The notes under the pieces: model-generated
What the model was told of the DNA's origin: nothing
Database searches by the model: none
The model's input: only the letters and a program-made list of their open reading frames with translations
Made by a program: the position numbers and the translations under genes
Assembly: GCF_963676685.1 (NCBI RefSeq)
Contig: NC_092354.1
Coordinates: 66,104,241-66,168,240, forward strand
Reading direction: 5' to 3'
Source of the DNA: Mytilus edulis
Taxonomy: Eukaryota > Mollusca > Bivalvia > Mytilida > Mytilidae
Length of the DNA: 64,000 nucleotides
Shown: positions 34,847 to 46,297 of the stretch, piece after piece
Layout: every line of letters begins with the position of its first letter
How positions within the stretch are numbered: position 1 is the first letter of the stretch

Positions 34847-36254
34847 TATTTATTTAGAACTTTCAATTTTTAGTCATTTTTATATAAGAAGTCAAATTAG
34901 TTCTGGAAGAAAATATTGCGACGCGCAATTATAATATTAACACTTAATTGAACACCAGGATTGAAGATGACAGGTACTAGATTAAAACAACGATCTTATT
35001 ACCTTTTATGAATGTTTCATGAACACAATTATTAATAAGATTATCTTTTGATTTTCTGAATGTCACGCCGGTCAAGGCAGCTATAAATCATATAAAATGT
35101 ATATAAATAGGAAAATAACCTTTCAAACAACAATATAATCAATATTGAACATGTTAACACAAAAAGCAAATATCTCGTAAGACCAAAGAAATCTTCACCA
35201 ACTGATTTCATATTGATAAAATATTCTGTATTCAGACTTCAGACCTTGCATACAATATAGTTCAGTAGCCCTTATCACAAAAAATTTTAAGGTTTATGAC
35301 CCCTTCTGTAAACATTTTTGTACGAACTTTTCAAACTTCAATTGTATCAAAACTACAGATATAATGAAAAATAGAGATAGGCTATTTTGTACATATACTA
35401 TGGGGAAACTTGATGCAAAGCATTATTATTTACTGTTTCCATGAATTTAATAGAAAAAGAGTATTTTGTGGCGAATAAACCAAGATTTTTATAGAATATC
35501 AAGCCTTTAATACAGAGATGACTCAGTTGCTTTTCTATGATGTGCTAGTGTTTATTTTTACAAAAAGTTCTTACCAACCTGGCAATTCCAAAATACCTCG
35601 TGCTGAGTCACTAAAGTCGAGCGCACCCTAAAACATGTAAAAGGTGTATTTGATTTGGTCGATATTTTTATTTGTTTTAACCAAGAACTACATAAATAAA
35701 CTTGTTTTAAGGAAATCAATGCTAGCACTGCATGCAATAATTCTTTATCTATCAGTCATCTAATTGCCAAATATAAGAATACATGGATAAAGGCTGTGGA
35801 TTTTCTATAAAATTTCCATATGTTTAGCTTTGAATCAACATAAGGGTACACAATCCTTAAGTGTAAAATTAATATTAGGATAAACATATTTAGTTGAAAT
35901 GTTAAGGAATATTTAAGACTTACGATAAATGTTATACTTAAGATTTTTTTGTGAAAAGGGCTACATGATATTATCTAAGTAATTATATATAAGTGGTGTG
36001 TTTACTGCAGTAATTTTAGAACATATACATGTATCAATAAATACAGCACAAATAAACTTTTGTCTTGTTCAATATTGCATCTAGCCCTTTGGATATATTT
36101 GTCAGACATTTGAAAAATATTGTTAGTTGATAAAGAATCACGCACTGCATGTAAATATTATATTTCTCCAATAATTTCAAATTAATATAAATGTTCCAAT
36201 ACAAAGATCAAATATATAAATAATTACCGTATCAATATTCAAATGTGGTTTAAC
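34847..36254. other. Downstream of the TRIM gene, no gene seen
   Basis: AT-rich sequence with no supported exon. Near 35860-35960, GTTAAGGAATATTTAAGACT lies in text that looks like old repeat DNA. Confidence 0.4.
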
Positions 36255-36690
36255 TTAAAGGTTAATAATAAACAAAAAACATAATGAACAAAAAAAGGAC
36301 TCCAAAGAAAAATCAAAACGGACACTCCGTTTACAAATAGCAATATCAAAATCTCAAACATATCAAACGTATTGAAACCAAATGTCATACTCCTGGTTTG
36401 GTACAGACAGTTCCTTGTGTAGAAAAGAGTGGATTTAATTGGGTTTTATAGCAAGCTTAATCTCTCAATTGTGTGCCAGTCTCTTAATAATGTGTGAACA
36501 AAACAAACAGACATTATTAATTTAGTCAAAATGTAAAAATTGGGATTCAGCAGTGAACATTTTATTAAATTCAAACAAACAGCTATGTCAACAAAGAAGA
36601 TAAACCATTCAGACATTCTTTAGACAAAACACATACTCACAAATGATTGACAATACATTACAAAATAACCATGGCACAATTACACAATGT
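36255..36690 (+). repeat. Decayed interspersed repeat (family I)
   Basis: The text around AAAGGACTCCAAAGAAAAAT, CAAATGTCATACTCCTGGTT, GGTTTTATAGCAAGCTTAAT and GTGTGAACAAAACAAACAGA is of a kind I associate with an abundant bivalve repeat. There is no second copy in the window to compare, so this rests on recognition. Confidence 0.4.
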
Positions 36691-36884
36691 ATAATTCCGA
36701 GCCACTCCAAAATGATATAACCAAAACAAACTGGACTTAAAAATAAAGGTTAAAAAATACCAAGACAAATAAAAAGAAAAGTTTGAGGGGCACTAGCTAC
36801 GAGATATATAAGAATTCTAAAATATATTATGTTTGTGTAATCACTAATAAAAATGAAATGGTGTAATAATAATTCGCTTTAAGT

Positions 36885-37345
36885 AGCCAGTATGGTTCAA
36901 TTTTTAAAAATACGTTAAGAAACATTGATGATGAATTATTCACTTGCAGGTGAATAATTCGACCTCATTTAACCCGTTTATAAGAACTTGAATGTAACTA
37001 CTTTGCTAGAGATGGAGAACACATGCATCGTGCGTTATATGTTACTTAAAATAAAACATTGTCAACACTCAAAGTAAAACAAGGTATATCATTTGATCAA
37101 CTGATTCGATCTACAAAAAATCATTCTTATACAGGTAAATACGGTGATTAACATATACATTTTAATCTATAATCTGTGATTAAATGGATATAGAAAACTC
37201 CAATTGCACGAGTTCTCTACACATGCTACATCTACTTATATTTATGTTTCGCTAATATAACCATCGCAGGTCCGCAGAGGTCAACTCGATAGTTAATCAG
37301 GTGGCGTCTTGACTTAAATACACACGAAACGAAGCTACAAATTAT
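36885..37345 (+). repeat. Dispersed repeat, copy 2 (family H)
   Basis: Homologous to 1-440 in the same orientation. The hairpin is preserved, with arms GAATTATTCAC (36933-36943) and GTGAATAATTC (36950-36960). CGATAGTTAATCAGGTGGCG near 37290 matches the text at 385-410 of the first copy. Confidence 0.65.
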
Positions 37346-37496
37346 CGAGCCCATGCCTTTACATTGCTATAAATTAAATATGAGAATATGAGTTAAATTA
37401 GTGAACAAGAATTGGATAGCTAGTGCCCCTTTAACACACATTAAGATGATTGACAACGTTACTACGAACATCTATAATTCTATACCATGATCAAAT

Positions 37497-38190
37497 AGAG
37501 AATGGAAATAGGGAATATGTCAAAGAAACAACAACCCTGCCACAAAGCCAATAGCAATGATGTACTGTTTGTGAGGCACCCTGTCAAAAACTTTCAGCAT
37601 GGGTCCATATGTTGTCTGTTGCAAGGCAGAATGTTTCTCCCTCACCAGTAATTCCTCAATTTTCAGTGGCATTCCAAATTTCCAACCTTCATTACCTAAC
37701 TAATGCGTCTAGGCAGTTGTTGATACTTTACTCTACGTGGTTTCTGCTCGTTTGAATTTTTGTCTCTCCGGACAAACTAAGACCCAGTGGCATCTTGGTT
37801 TTTCGATTTATTATCAGATATGTCTACTGACAAATGCACACCTCCTGTCTTATGTGTTATAATCCCAAGTTGTTTTTTAAATACGCTGAAGAGTTTGCCA
37901 GAAAAGCACAACAACTAACACAGTGGACCCCATTGGTGGCTGAGGTATACAAATTTAGTCATAATTTGTATTCTTTCAAATGGCAACTAAAGTGTGGCGA
38001 ACGTTTGATCGTGTGCTATGATTTCAAATTAGGCAACTCTACACCACAGTACAGCTAACATGGAGGTTTACAACTATAGGTCACCGTAGAGCCCTTAACA
38101 ATGATCAAATTCGATATCATGTAGTCAGTTATACAAGGCCCCGAAAGGACAAATGTAAAAAAATTCAAAACGATAAAACTGACGGTCTGA
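37497..38190 (+). repeat. Patchwork of repeat fragments (families K, G, A)
   Basis: GAATGGAAATAGGGAATATG at 37500 matches the start of family K at 51857. About 37560-37700 holds G-like text (TCTGTTGCAAGGCAGAATG). About 38068-38190 is a worn family A fragment (CAACTATAGGTCACCGTAGA). The frame 37834-38058 between them has no recognisable domain. Confidence 0.6.
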
Positions 38191-38741
38191 TTGATAATTT
38201 CAGAATATACCTTGTTTCTATAAAGTGACATACATTATTAAGAAAGCTGTGACCATTAAAGAAATTGCAATATTGTACAAAAGAGAAATCTTTTAACTTC
38301 AAAAGAAGGGGAAGGGGTCTTAGTCCGAACATTTTTATTATGTTTTTCGACACGAACAATCAGATTATTTTTTAATGTTTAACATTATACAATTATAGTT
38401 TTGGTGGGACTTTGCATTCAAAATATGTTTTGTGTTCAACTCCTTAAGCGGCTTTTTTTTTTACATCAAGTTTATGAAATCAGGGATGAGAATATGTTTT
38501 AGACACAAAAAATCTGAGAGTTGTGATTTGGTCGTCTGAAACGTTATCCAAACGATACTTCTGAATAAGTAAAACAATATCTTCGTTGATTCATACGAGC
38601 GAGGGAAATTCCATATTTATGAAAATCATTTAGTTTCTACAGAAACCTGGAGACGTAGAGTATAAAATTCCCAGCTAACTAAATATATCGTTTTAATTTA
38701 ATAAAATATTATAAATAATGTTACTAGTACATATTGTCCGG

Positions 38742-39244
38742 CATCTCCTCTAGCCAAGGGTTACGATCCACTTTCCTCCTATCCACCCTTGGCAGATTAA
38801 GCCAAAATTTGTGATAACAATGTTGTGCCATCTATCGGTAAATTAAAGTCACGCCCATTCCGAATACATTATTCTTGACCAATAGTAGCACTTGTCTTCT
38901 TCAACTTGGAGGTAAAAACACGGTAGCGTCTAGATTCTACACACTTGGTAAAGCAAGAAAAAGAAGTATACGTTGAAATTCATGCATTTGTGTAAGAAAC
39001 ATACACAGGAACTTCTATTAGTTGATTAAAAACATTCAAATTGTCACTACATATAGTCGTATGTTTAGGGACTTAAATAAACTTTCTACATTTACACGTG
39101 ATTATGTTATAGGCGCTTTTTGATTGGATGCAGCGAGTTCCGACTGCAACCAATGAAAATCATTACCTTGTGTCTCCGAAATTCTGCAATCCGCCAAGGG
39201 TGGAGAGGAATGAAGTAGATCGTAACCGTTAGCTAGCGAAGATG
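38742..39244. mobile_element. MITE-like element with about 60-bp terminal inverted repeats
   Basis: The left arm 38742-38807 contains GGGTTACGATCCACTTTCCT and ATCCACCCTTGGCAGATTA. The right arm 39186-39244 contains the reverse complements, AATCCGCCAAGGGTGGAGAG and GAAGTAGATCGTAACCGTTA. The 380-bp interior is non-coding. The arms differ by roughly 10-15 percent, so the copy is not very recent. Confidence 0.8.
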
Positions 39245-39788
39245 ATTGTTTAGCAGGTTGTAAGAGTGTATATATTAATCATGGATGCACATACACTTTG
39301 TAAACACATTAAGTATATTAAATCTTAATTTGGTGAATGAAAAGGTAGTTGCAAAGGTTCAATCTCATCCTGAGGTTACGAAACCTCAAGTTATCTTAAT
39401 TTCAATTATCTACTAGGGTTTTTAAAAGAAAAGTCATAATTGTATTAATAGTACTTATTATAAAATAAAAATTAAATACGGTAATTGTTGTATACGGTTT
39501 TAAAATGGATTGATTGGTCTCTGCCTTAATTATGTGTGGAAATATAATTAATAAATCGGAGAAACTTAGGCTTGAATATTAGAAGGGTTTTATGCCGGGC
39601 GGAAAATACAAAAATTATCATAAATCTATTGCACATTCACCTTCGTTGAAGACAAGAAAGGTGTAAAATCTACATCTAATTATCAAACACTAGAAAGAAT
39701 TGATTAGAACAATATAAGAAATTGATTGAAGAGATAAAAAATAAAATATTTTAATATGTAGGCTTAGAAAAAGTGAATAAAAATGATG

Positions 39789-40408
39789 TTAAGGTAGATA
39801 GGGTGTCATCCTCCATCTTGGATTTTGAAATACCAGAAAACAAGGTCTATATCTTTGATGAAATGTGCAAATTTTGATATTAGTAGGTAATTCATGTGTA
39901 AGAATTTTCATTATAATATAGAAAATGCCATGTTTTATCATATTTATGGTTGTATTTTACAAAAGAAAACGAATACTTTTGTTTGATTCAACTTTTTCCA
40001 ACTTTGCCAAATAAGGGGAGGCAACTCAAATGCAAGGGCAGATAATTCAGATCGTGTTACTTTTACAATAAAATGTGTTAGGAATTTACCCATTTTGTTA
40101 TGTAGCAAGAAAACGAGTCCGGGGACCCCCTTTTTTCTTTTTCTTATCTAAAAGCATAATATTGGAGCTATCTACTCATATTTTATCTCAAAATTCTATG
40201 GTGTAGTTTTCGTTTTATGGCTGAAAATGAGGTTTTCCATGCATAATCTATACAAAATCTGACAATTTTGCACGACTTTTAGTGTGAAAATAAGTCCGGT
40301 GACCCATTATTTTTATTAATGTTTTTAAACAATCAGGATATAAACTCCATTTTGGCAAATTATTAAAAAAATCTATGGATTATAATTTAGACACCTCATC
40401 TACCTTAA
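39789..40408. mobile_element. piggyBac-like MITE flanked by TTAA
   Basis: The element 39793-40404 begins GGTAGATAGGGTGTC and ends GACACCTCATCTACC, reverse complements with one or two differences. It is bordered on both sides by TTAA (39789-39792 and 40405-40408). TTAA target duplication is the signature of piggyBac-superfamily insertions. The interior of about 580 bp is AT-rich and encodes no transposase. Internally CGAGTCCGGGGACCC and AAGTCCGGTGACCC form a loose repeat. Confidence 0.85.
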
Positions 40409-40677
40409 GTTTAGAGTAAATAACAAAAAAAAATAAAATAATAATAATAAGGTAGAATTGTTCAGAAAGTAAAAGTATAAAATAAATATATTCAGAACTG
40501 TAATCTAGGACAGGGTAGGGAAACTATTTAACGGACATACCTAATTCCTTTATCAACTCGGTTTCCCTATTCTCAGCTGCACGTATGTCTACTTCGACAT
40601 TTTCCCACTGTTCAAATGTGAATTCGAATGGGGCAACACTAACAATCGCTTCACTGAACCCTGCTACTGCCAATAGT

Positions 40678-40792
40678 TATCAAAAGTACCAGGATTATAA
40701 TTTAGTACGCCAGACGCGCGTTTCGTCTTCATAAGACTCATCAGTGACGCTCATATCAAAATATTTATAAAGCCAAACAAGTCCAACTGTCC
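40678..40792 (-). repeat. Family C fragment, inverted
   Basis: GTACCAGGATTATAATTTAG, CGCCAGACGCGCGTTTCGTC and GACTCATCAGTGACGCTCAT are family C on the minus strand. It is about 90 percent like the inverted copy at 20418. Confidence 0.85.
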
Positions 40793-42943
40793 CTTATCTT
40801 CTTGGACTGTCCACTCCATACTTATCATGGTGGTTGTTATTAGATCAAATGAAAATAAATAAAAGCATAATGAAATCCGTTTTAACTCCTCTCCTATATC
40901 CCCGTTTAGAAATTTGAATTTGCTTAGGCAAGAACAACTATATATCGATTTTTTTAATATGACTACTTATTGTATTAAATAAATAAAACAGAACATAAAA
41001 TATGCACGCCTTGTTGTAATCTTTAATTTCATATTGAAACATTCATTGACCTCGCAATGTATTTATTCAAAGTAATCAAAAGTATGCATAAACAGTTTGC
41101 TCATTTATAACAAACAGAACTACCCCAGACCTACGACACTTGTTGTCAGAATCCTAGAACTGATACATATCACATGTTATTTTTTTTCATTATTTCAAAA
41201 ACACTTCTTGACTCTACAGCTATCAATATTTAAGATCTAACCGGCCGATTTATACGCCAAAAACGTTCTGACCAGACCAAGATTAGTTTGAATTTGCCCT
41301 GCGTGCATTTTATTTGAGACTTCTGCAATTTAGTAATCTCAGATATATAAGAATCAAATGTACTTCGGCCAAAATACAAATATTGATATTATCCGTTTTA
41401 AAAGGCGAAGTAAATCTATCACAAAATCTATGGAAGTCTACAGGGTTATCCTCAAATTTAAGATACGCGAATTGTCTCAATAGGAAACCATAGAACTACT
41501 TCTCATAAAAACATCGAACTGAGTTTAGGACACTGAGGCACAAGATTTGTAGATGCTATATTTACAGTAAATGTGGTATACTTGCATTATTAGGTTTAAA
41601 ATGAGTAACAAACAAAAAACCGAAAAAAAAAGCAAAATGTTTAAAAAATACTTAGTAATACATTTTTCTTACGATTCCTTTTTTCTTTCCAAAAAATCTG
41701 CACGGGGTCAATTCTTTAGACCTCCAAAAATTTATCCTTCTGCAGCAATCGACTATACTTCGACGATAACGTTGTCAGCAGAGATGTTTATGATATCGAT
41801 GAATGTTGTATAGAGAGCAACCATGTTACTTCAAAAAGAGGGATATGGTTTTTTGTTTTAGTTTTTCAACGCTATCAATAAGATTATTTCTCTCAAAATT
41901 TATCACTATAAGGTAGGGGGAAAATCTGGTTTCTGAACCGAATTTTTTTTTTTTCATCAATTCGGGAATCAGAATATTGTTTTTGGAATAAACCAAAACA
42001 CTCCACCCTCACCCTTGAAGTTTAATGGTTGCTAAAAAGCGTAGTTTTTTTTCAGATTTTCTCGGATTCCTATATTGTGGCAACTTCCAAGGAAGGACCG
42101 AAGCTCATTAATTCGGCAATCAAACGCAGGACTTCGGGAAAGTTCAGAGAGCCGACAACCTTGCTTCGGAAGTTGTTATTGTGGTATATAGCGATCAAGT
42201 TTCATTTTCATTTCTGAATTAATAGTACATTAATCATACCCGCCATTTATAGTGACGGAGGAGTCCGTCCGTATGTTGTTTCTTTTTGTATCTTCATCTG
42301 CTCATACACTGCTGGACGAAAATTTGTGAAACTTATACTAAATAGTATTGATATTATTTATGTTGTACCTATTATATCATTTTATCATTTAAATACATCC
42401 GGGGGGGGGGGGCATTTTTACACACTATAGTAAACATTTTTATCCGGTTCTCCTAACCCCCGTATCAAAACTAAATGAATTTCCAACCACATTATGTTGT
42501 TGTACACATCCTTAATGTGTTTTAGTAGTGAGGGGGAAGAAGCCTAAATTATTCTTGGAGTTTCCCTTCTTGTCATTGCTTAAATTTTGGTCTACCGATA
42601 TTTTTTCATCCGTAACTCTTTTATCCTTATTACAATTTATTTAGCTTTCTCGCAATTTGTATCATATAATTCGGACCTCTTAATTTCTTATTTCATCAAA
42701 ATAATTTTTAGGGTTTCTCTGTGGCCAACTGTCACTTTTGCATAGTTTGGGGTATACTTTTGTTAGCTCTGCTGATACAGTAATTTTAGTTTTTATCTAA
42801 TTTGTACATAAGTCTAATACTTGTTTCTTTTCCTGAGTTCCTCCCCGTTTTTTTTTTTGTGAAGATTATTTTGTTATATCTTCGATATTCTGGTTAGTGT
42901 TTGGAATGTGGTACGTTTGTTTCCCTATCATCATTATGTCGTC
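40793..42943. other. Interval without recognised genes
   Basis: No exon is supported. A run of 12 G occurs at 42401-42412. The short frame 41571-41813 has no motif. Confidence 0.4.
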
Positions 42944-43260
42944 AGTTTTTGGAATTTTGGATCCTGAATGCTCTTCAACTTTGTACTTGTTTGGCTTTAT
43001 AAATATTTCGATATGAGCGTCACTGATGAGTCTTATGTAGACGACGAAACGCGCGTCTGACCTACTTAATTATAATCCTGGACCTTTGATAACTAAACCA
43101 TATATTTCTGCTAGAGACAAAAGTACGTGGACAGAAACAACTGTAGGTCGTCATTCGGTCTTTAACAATGAGCAATTCCCTAACCGTATAGTAAGCTATT
43201 AAAGTTCCCGGTATGAAAAAAATAAATCCAATTCAAACGAAAAGATCAACGGCCTGATTT
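42944..43260 (+). repeat. Family C copy followed by a family A fragment
   Basis: 42944-43096 carries GGATCCTGAATGCTCTTCAA, GAGCGTCACTGATGAGTCTT and ACGAAACGCGCGTCTGAC (family C, plus). 43140-43260 carries a worn family A stretch (GGTCTTTAACAATGAGCAAT, AATCCAATTCAAACGAAAAG). Confidence 0.75.
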
Positions 43261-43484
43261 GTGCAAATAATCTCTCAATCGTACTACTTCCTGTCTTGTT
43301 TACCCTTCCTTCGATAGTTTTAAACTGGTTTTCTCGTCTAAGCTTCATAACCCCTGCAACATATTGAGCTTTCCGTCCAATAATTTCCATCTGCTCTCTT
43401 CTCTTTACTATGGCAAGCCGTTTTGCTATTTATTCTTACTTCAAGATATCTCATAAACTGTATAAGATATATATATATATATGT

Positions 43485-44225
43485 TCCGGACCATACGAGT
43501 ATTTGGACCGTACGCGTATGGTCGGGGTAATTAACAAGTTTACAGGTACCACCTAACTTTTCACAAGGTATAACCCTTGTAGTTGTCACGTCATTAAAAA
43601 GACGATATCAAAGGTCATTTCATTATATTATATTAAAAAAATAAGCAGTTTCGAGCATTTAATTTTACTTACTATTCACTATAGTAAACACATTTTATAC
43701 ATATAGTCATTCCCGACTTGTTACGAGTGTACGGCATATGTCGACTGAGGAAGATATTTCCATAATTTTTTAATGACTGTTATGGAATTTCCCGAGACCT
43801 CGGTATCACTGCACGGAGCTGATAAGAAGGCTAGCTTTTCGCTCGAATGCAAATGGTGTAACTGCAAAGGATCGTGCACAATCAAGACGTGCAAATGCAG
43901 AAAAAGTTATGGTATCGTGTGGAAGTAAATGCCATCATAAGCGTAAATTTAAGATTACAATTCGCGATGAAAAATAACTGTGGCTTCAAATTTGATTTTT
44001 ATATAGCCTTTGAATTATAAAAATTAAATCATTTTCATGTAAACATGATTGTTTTTTTTTTAAAGCTTTTTAATATTTGAAAAAATACCTATATGGTCCA
44101 AATACTCATATGGTCCGGCCCGTTAATAACCAAACCAGTATGTATACTCATATGGTCCTACCATACGCGTACGGTCGGACCATATGAGTATACGCATATG
44201 GTCATGACCATACGCGTATGGTCCA
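43485..44225. repeat. GACCATACGCGTATGGTC-type palindromes at two sites
   Basis: At 43500-43525 the text GGACCGTACGCGTATGGTC and at 44155-44222 CCATACGCGTACGGTC, ACCATATGAGTATACGCATA and GACCATACGCGTATGGTC recur. The last is a perfect 18-bp palindrome. Related CATATGGTCC strings start at 44093 and 44107. The two clusters bracket the Cys-rich coding remnant. Confidence 0.85.
43773..43977 (+). pseudogene. Frameshifted Cys-rich CXC-type zinc-motif remnant
   Basis: From ATG 43773 (or 43782) the frame encodes a short leader and then LECKWCNCKGSCTIKTCKCR before a stop at 43926-43928. Moving to the next frame near 43912 continues with SCGSKCHHKRKFKI and stops at 43977. Together these give the C-x2-C-x-C-x4-C-x4-C-x-C pattern, then C-x3-C. 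This resembles CXC (tesmin/TSO1-like) or mobile-element zinc motifs, in the latter often near a C-terminus. One base of frameshift breaks it. The position inside a TIR element suggests a transposase or captured-gene remnant; which one is unknown. Confidence 0.55.
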
Positions 44226-44235
44226 GAACATATAT

Positions 44236-44970
44236 ATAGTTTATAAGATATCTCATATACTTTTCTTTGTAAGATATCTTCTTAAGTTTATAAGATATCT
44301 TATAAACTATTTGAGATATCTTATTTATTATATGAGATATCTTATTAAGTATACAAGATATCTTATATAAAAAATATTTATAATATATCTTATAAACTTT
44401 AGAAGATATCTTATATAATATATGAGATATCTTATAAACATTAGAAGATATCTGCAATATTATATAAGATATCTTATAATAAACATAGTATATAAGATAT
44501 CTCATTTATTATATCAGATATCATATATATTATATAAGATATCTTATATAGTTTAAAAGATATCTTATATAAGTTTATAAAATATCTTACATTGTTTATA
44601 AGATATCGCATTGACTTTATAAGATATCTCATAAATTATATAAGATATCTTTTAAACTATATGAGATATCTTTAAAACTTTTATCTTTTATACAGGAGTT
44701 ATCATCGTCTTTGATAAGGTCCCTGGGGCTTTATGGCTATAGAAGATATCTTATATAAAAAATATTAAAAAAGATATTTCATATACTTTATAAGATATCT
44801 TATAAACATTAGAAGATATCTTATAAAGTTTAGAAGATATCTTAGAAACTTTATGAGATATCTTATATAATATATAAGATATCTCATATAAGATATTTTA
44901 TAAAAATGAAACCATTTAAGATATCTTATATATTAAAGGAGATATATTATATATTATATGAGATATCTTG
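44236..44970. repeat. Array of about 26 GATATC-centred palindromes
   Basis: By eye there are about 26 exact GATATC cores, most extended to AAGATATCTT or GAGATATCTTAT, spaced about 20-30 bases and separated by AT-rich linkers. The period is irregular, so it is not a simple satellite. The array is interrupted at 44682-44739 by unrelated sequence. The minus-strand frame 44158-44505, a KIS-Y repeat protein, is a by-product. Confidence 0.9.
44682..44739 (+). repeat. 58-bp block inside the palindrome array, shared with 45241-45298
   Basis: ATACAGGAGTTATCATCGTC, TTTGATAAGGTCCC and GGGGCTTTATGGCTA appear here and at 45241-45298, which is 240 bp outside the right end of the TIR element. Only about two differences are visible over 58 bases. 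Confidence 0.9.
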
Positions 44971-46297
44971 AAATTCGAATAAATAGTAAAACGGCTTGCC
45001 ATACTTTACTTCCTTTTTTCCATTGTGACCTGACATGCTTTTTGTATCTTTTTTTTTATCTTGTCTATAGTTTTAAAATGCTTCTGTATATTCTTTGTAA
45101 TTTGATTGGAAACTTTTTTGTGTGAACCCCCAGAGGGGTTAACGCTTATATAATGGCGAGTTTTGAATGTGACTATGGACCACTCAATATCTCTCGGCCG
45201 GACGTCAGAATAAAATTTTAGGAACGCCTCAAAATATTTCTATCATTTATACAGGAGTTATCATCGTCTTTGATAAGGTCCCAGGGGCTTTATGGCTAGG
45301 CTAAGTCATTGTAACAATCAAAGTAAACTGGAAAGTAAAATAAAAAAGACTATAAGTTGCAGTCAATAAATCGTTTAAATATAAGATATAAAACAGAAGA
45401 TGTGGTATGATTGCCAATGAGACAACTGTCCACAAGAGCCAATTTGCTTTTCCACAAAACATATGTGTTTTTAATAATGTGAATGTTTATAAGCGCTTTG
45501 ATTTCTACACAAGTATAATGACGACGCAATTATTTTTGATTTGAAACGACCACTGTACGCTGTGTGTACGTAGGTCAATCATAAGGAAGTATTATGCATT
45601 GTCTCGATAACATGTAAATTAATTATGTTTGAAGATTAAACCACTTGATATTTTGTATTTTCATCATAGACTTAGGAGAGAACATTCTGGCCTAAATATT
45701 TACTAGAACACACCCGCGAAATCGGGAGTATTTAGAGCTTGGTTGAAAGTATGTAAACTGTTGTAGGATGAATTCTTGTAAAAACTTTTATGTCTGGAGA
45801 ATTTAAGAAAAGGTATCAAACGGAGTTATAGGCACTTGGAGACGGGGCAATTATTTTAAGCCCTTTCCCTTTTTCCAAATTCTGTTATTTTTTTGCTTTC
45901 GGTTCAAATTCCATGATTTTTGCGTTTCTGTATACTATGAACATTCATATATAATTTAAGGAGAGTATCAATTCCAAGTTTCTTCTCCACGGCGATCACT
46001 GCTACTCTCTATATATTATAGGATTATAATCATAGTATACATGCAGAATAACGCGAAAATAATTGTCCTGTCCCCGAGTAATTATGTTAAAAGAGGGGAG
46101 TGAAGGGGGTATCTGCACGGAAGAACGCGAAATAAAATTGCCATTTCATTATGAACGAACCATTCAAAAATTTCTTGCACATTGATCTTTTTATCGATTT
46201 CACGAAACACGGTCAATAGCGAACATTTTTCACGGCTGACCTTGAAATAAAAAATGGCAAAACACGTTGCACGAAAAAAAACCTTAACCCCCTCTTT

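Larger units (their letters stand above)
43409..45003. mobile_element. 1.6-kb TIR element packed with palindromes
   Basis: The left end TATGGCAAGCCGTTTTGCTA (43409 on) and right end TAGTAAAACGGCTTGCCATA (to 45003) are inverted repeats. Pairing continues inward through TATTTATTC and TTCAAGATATCTCAT for about 45 bp. CTTTAC lies directly outside both ends (43403-43408 and 45004-45009), a candidate 6-bp target duplication. Shifting the ends by one base gives an 8-bp duplication with one mismatch. The inside holds two clusters of GACCATACGCGTATGGTC-type palindromes, a Cys-rich coding remnant and a long array of AAGATATCTT palindromes. No intact transposase is present. It is probably a non-autonomous DNA transposon, superfamily unknown. 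Confidence 0.8.

Noticed and set aside
37834..38058. 74-codon frame
   Set aside because: It lies between repeat fragments, with no recognisable domain or splice support.
44158..44505. Minus-strand frame encoding a repetitive KIS-Y protein
   Set aside because: It is a direct by-product of the AAGATATCTT palindrome array; composition and period follow the DNA repeat.
44236..44970. CRISPR-like array
   Set aside because: Irregular spacing, palindromic AT-rich cores, eukaryotic context and no spacers of uniform length.
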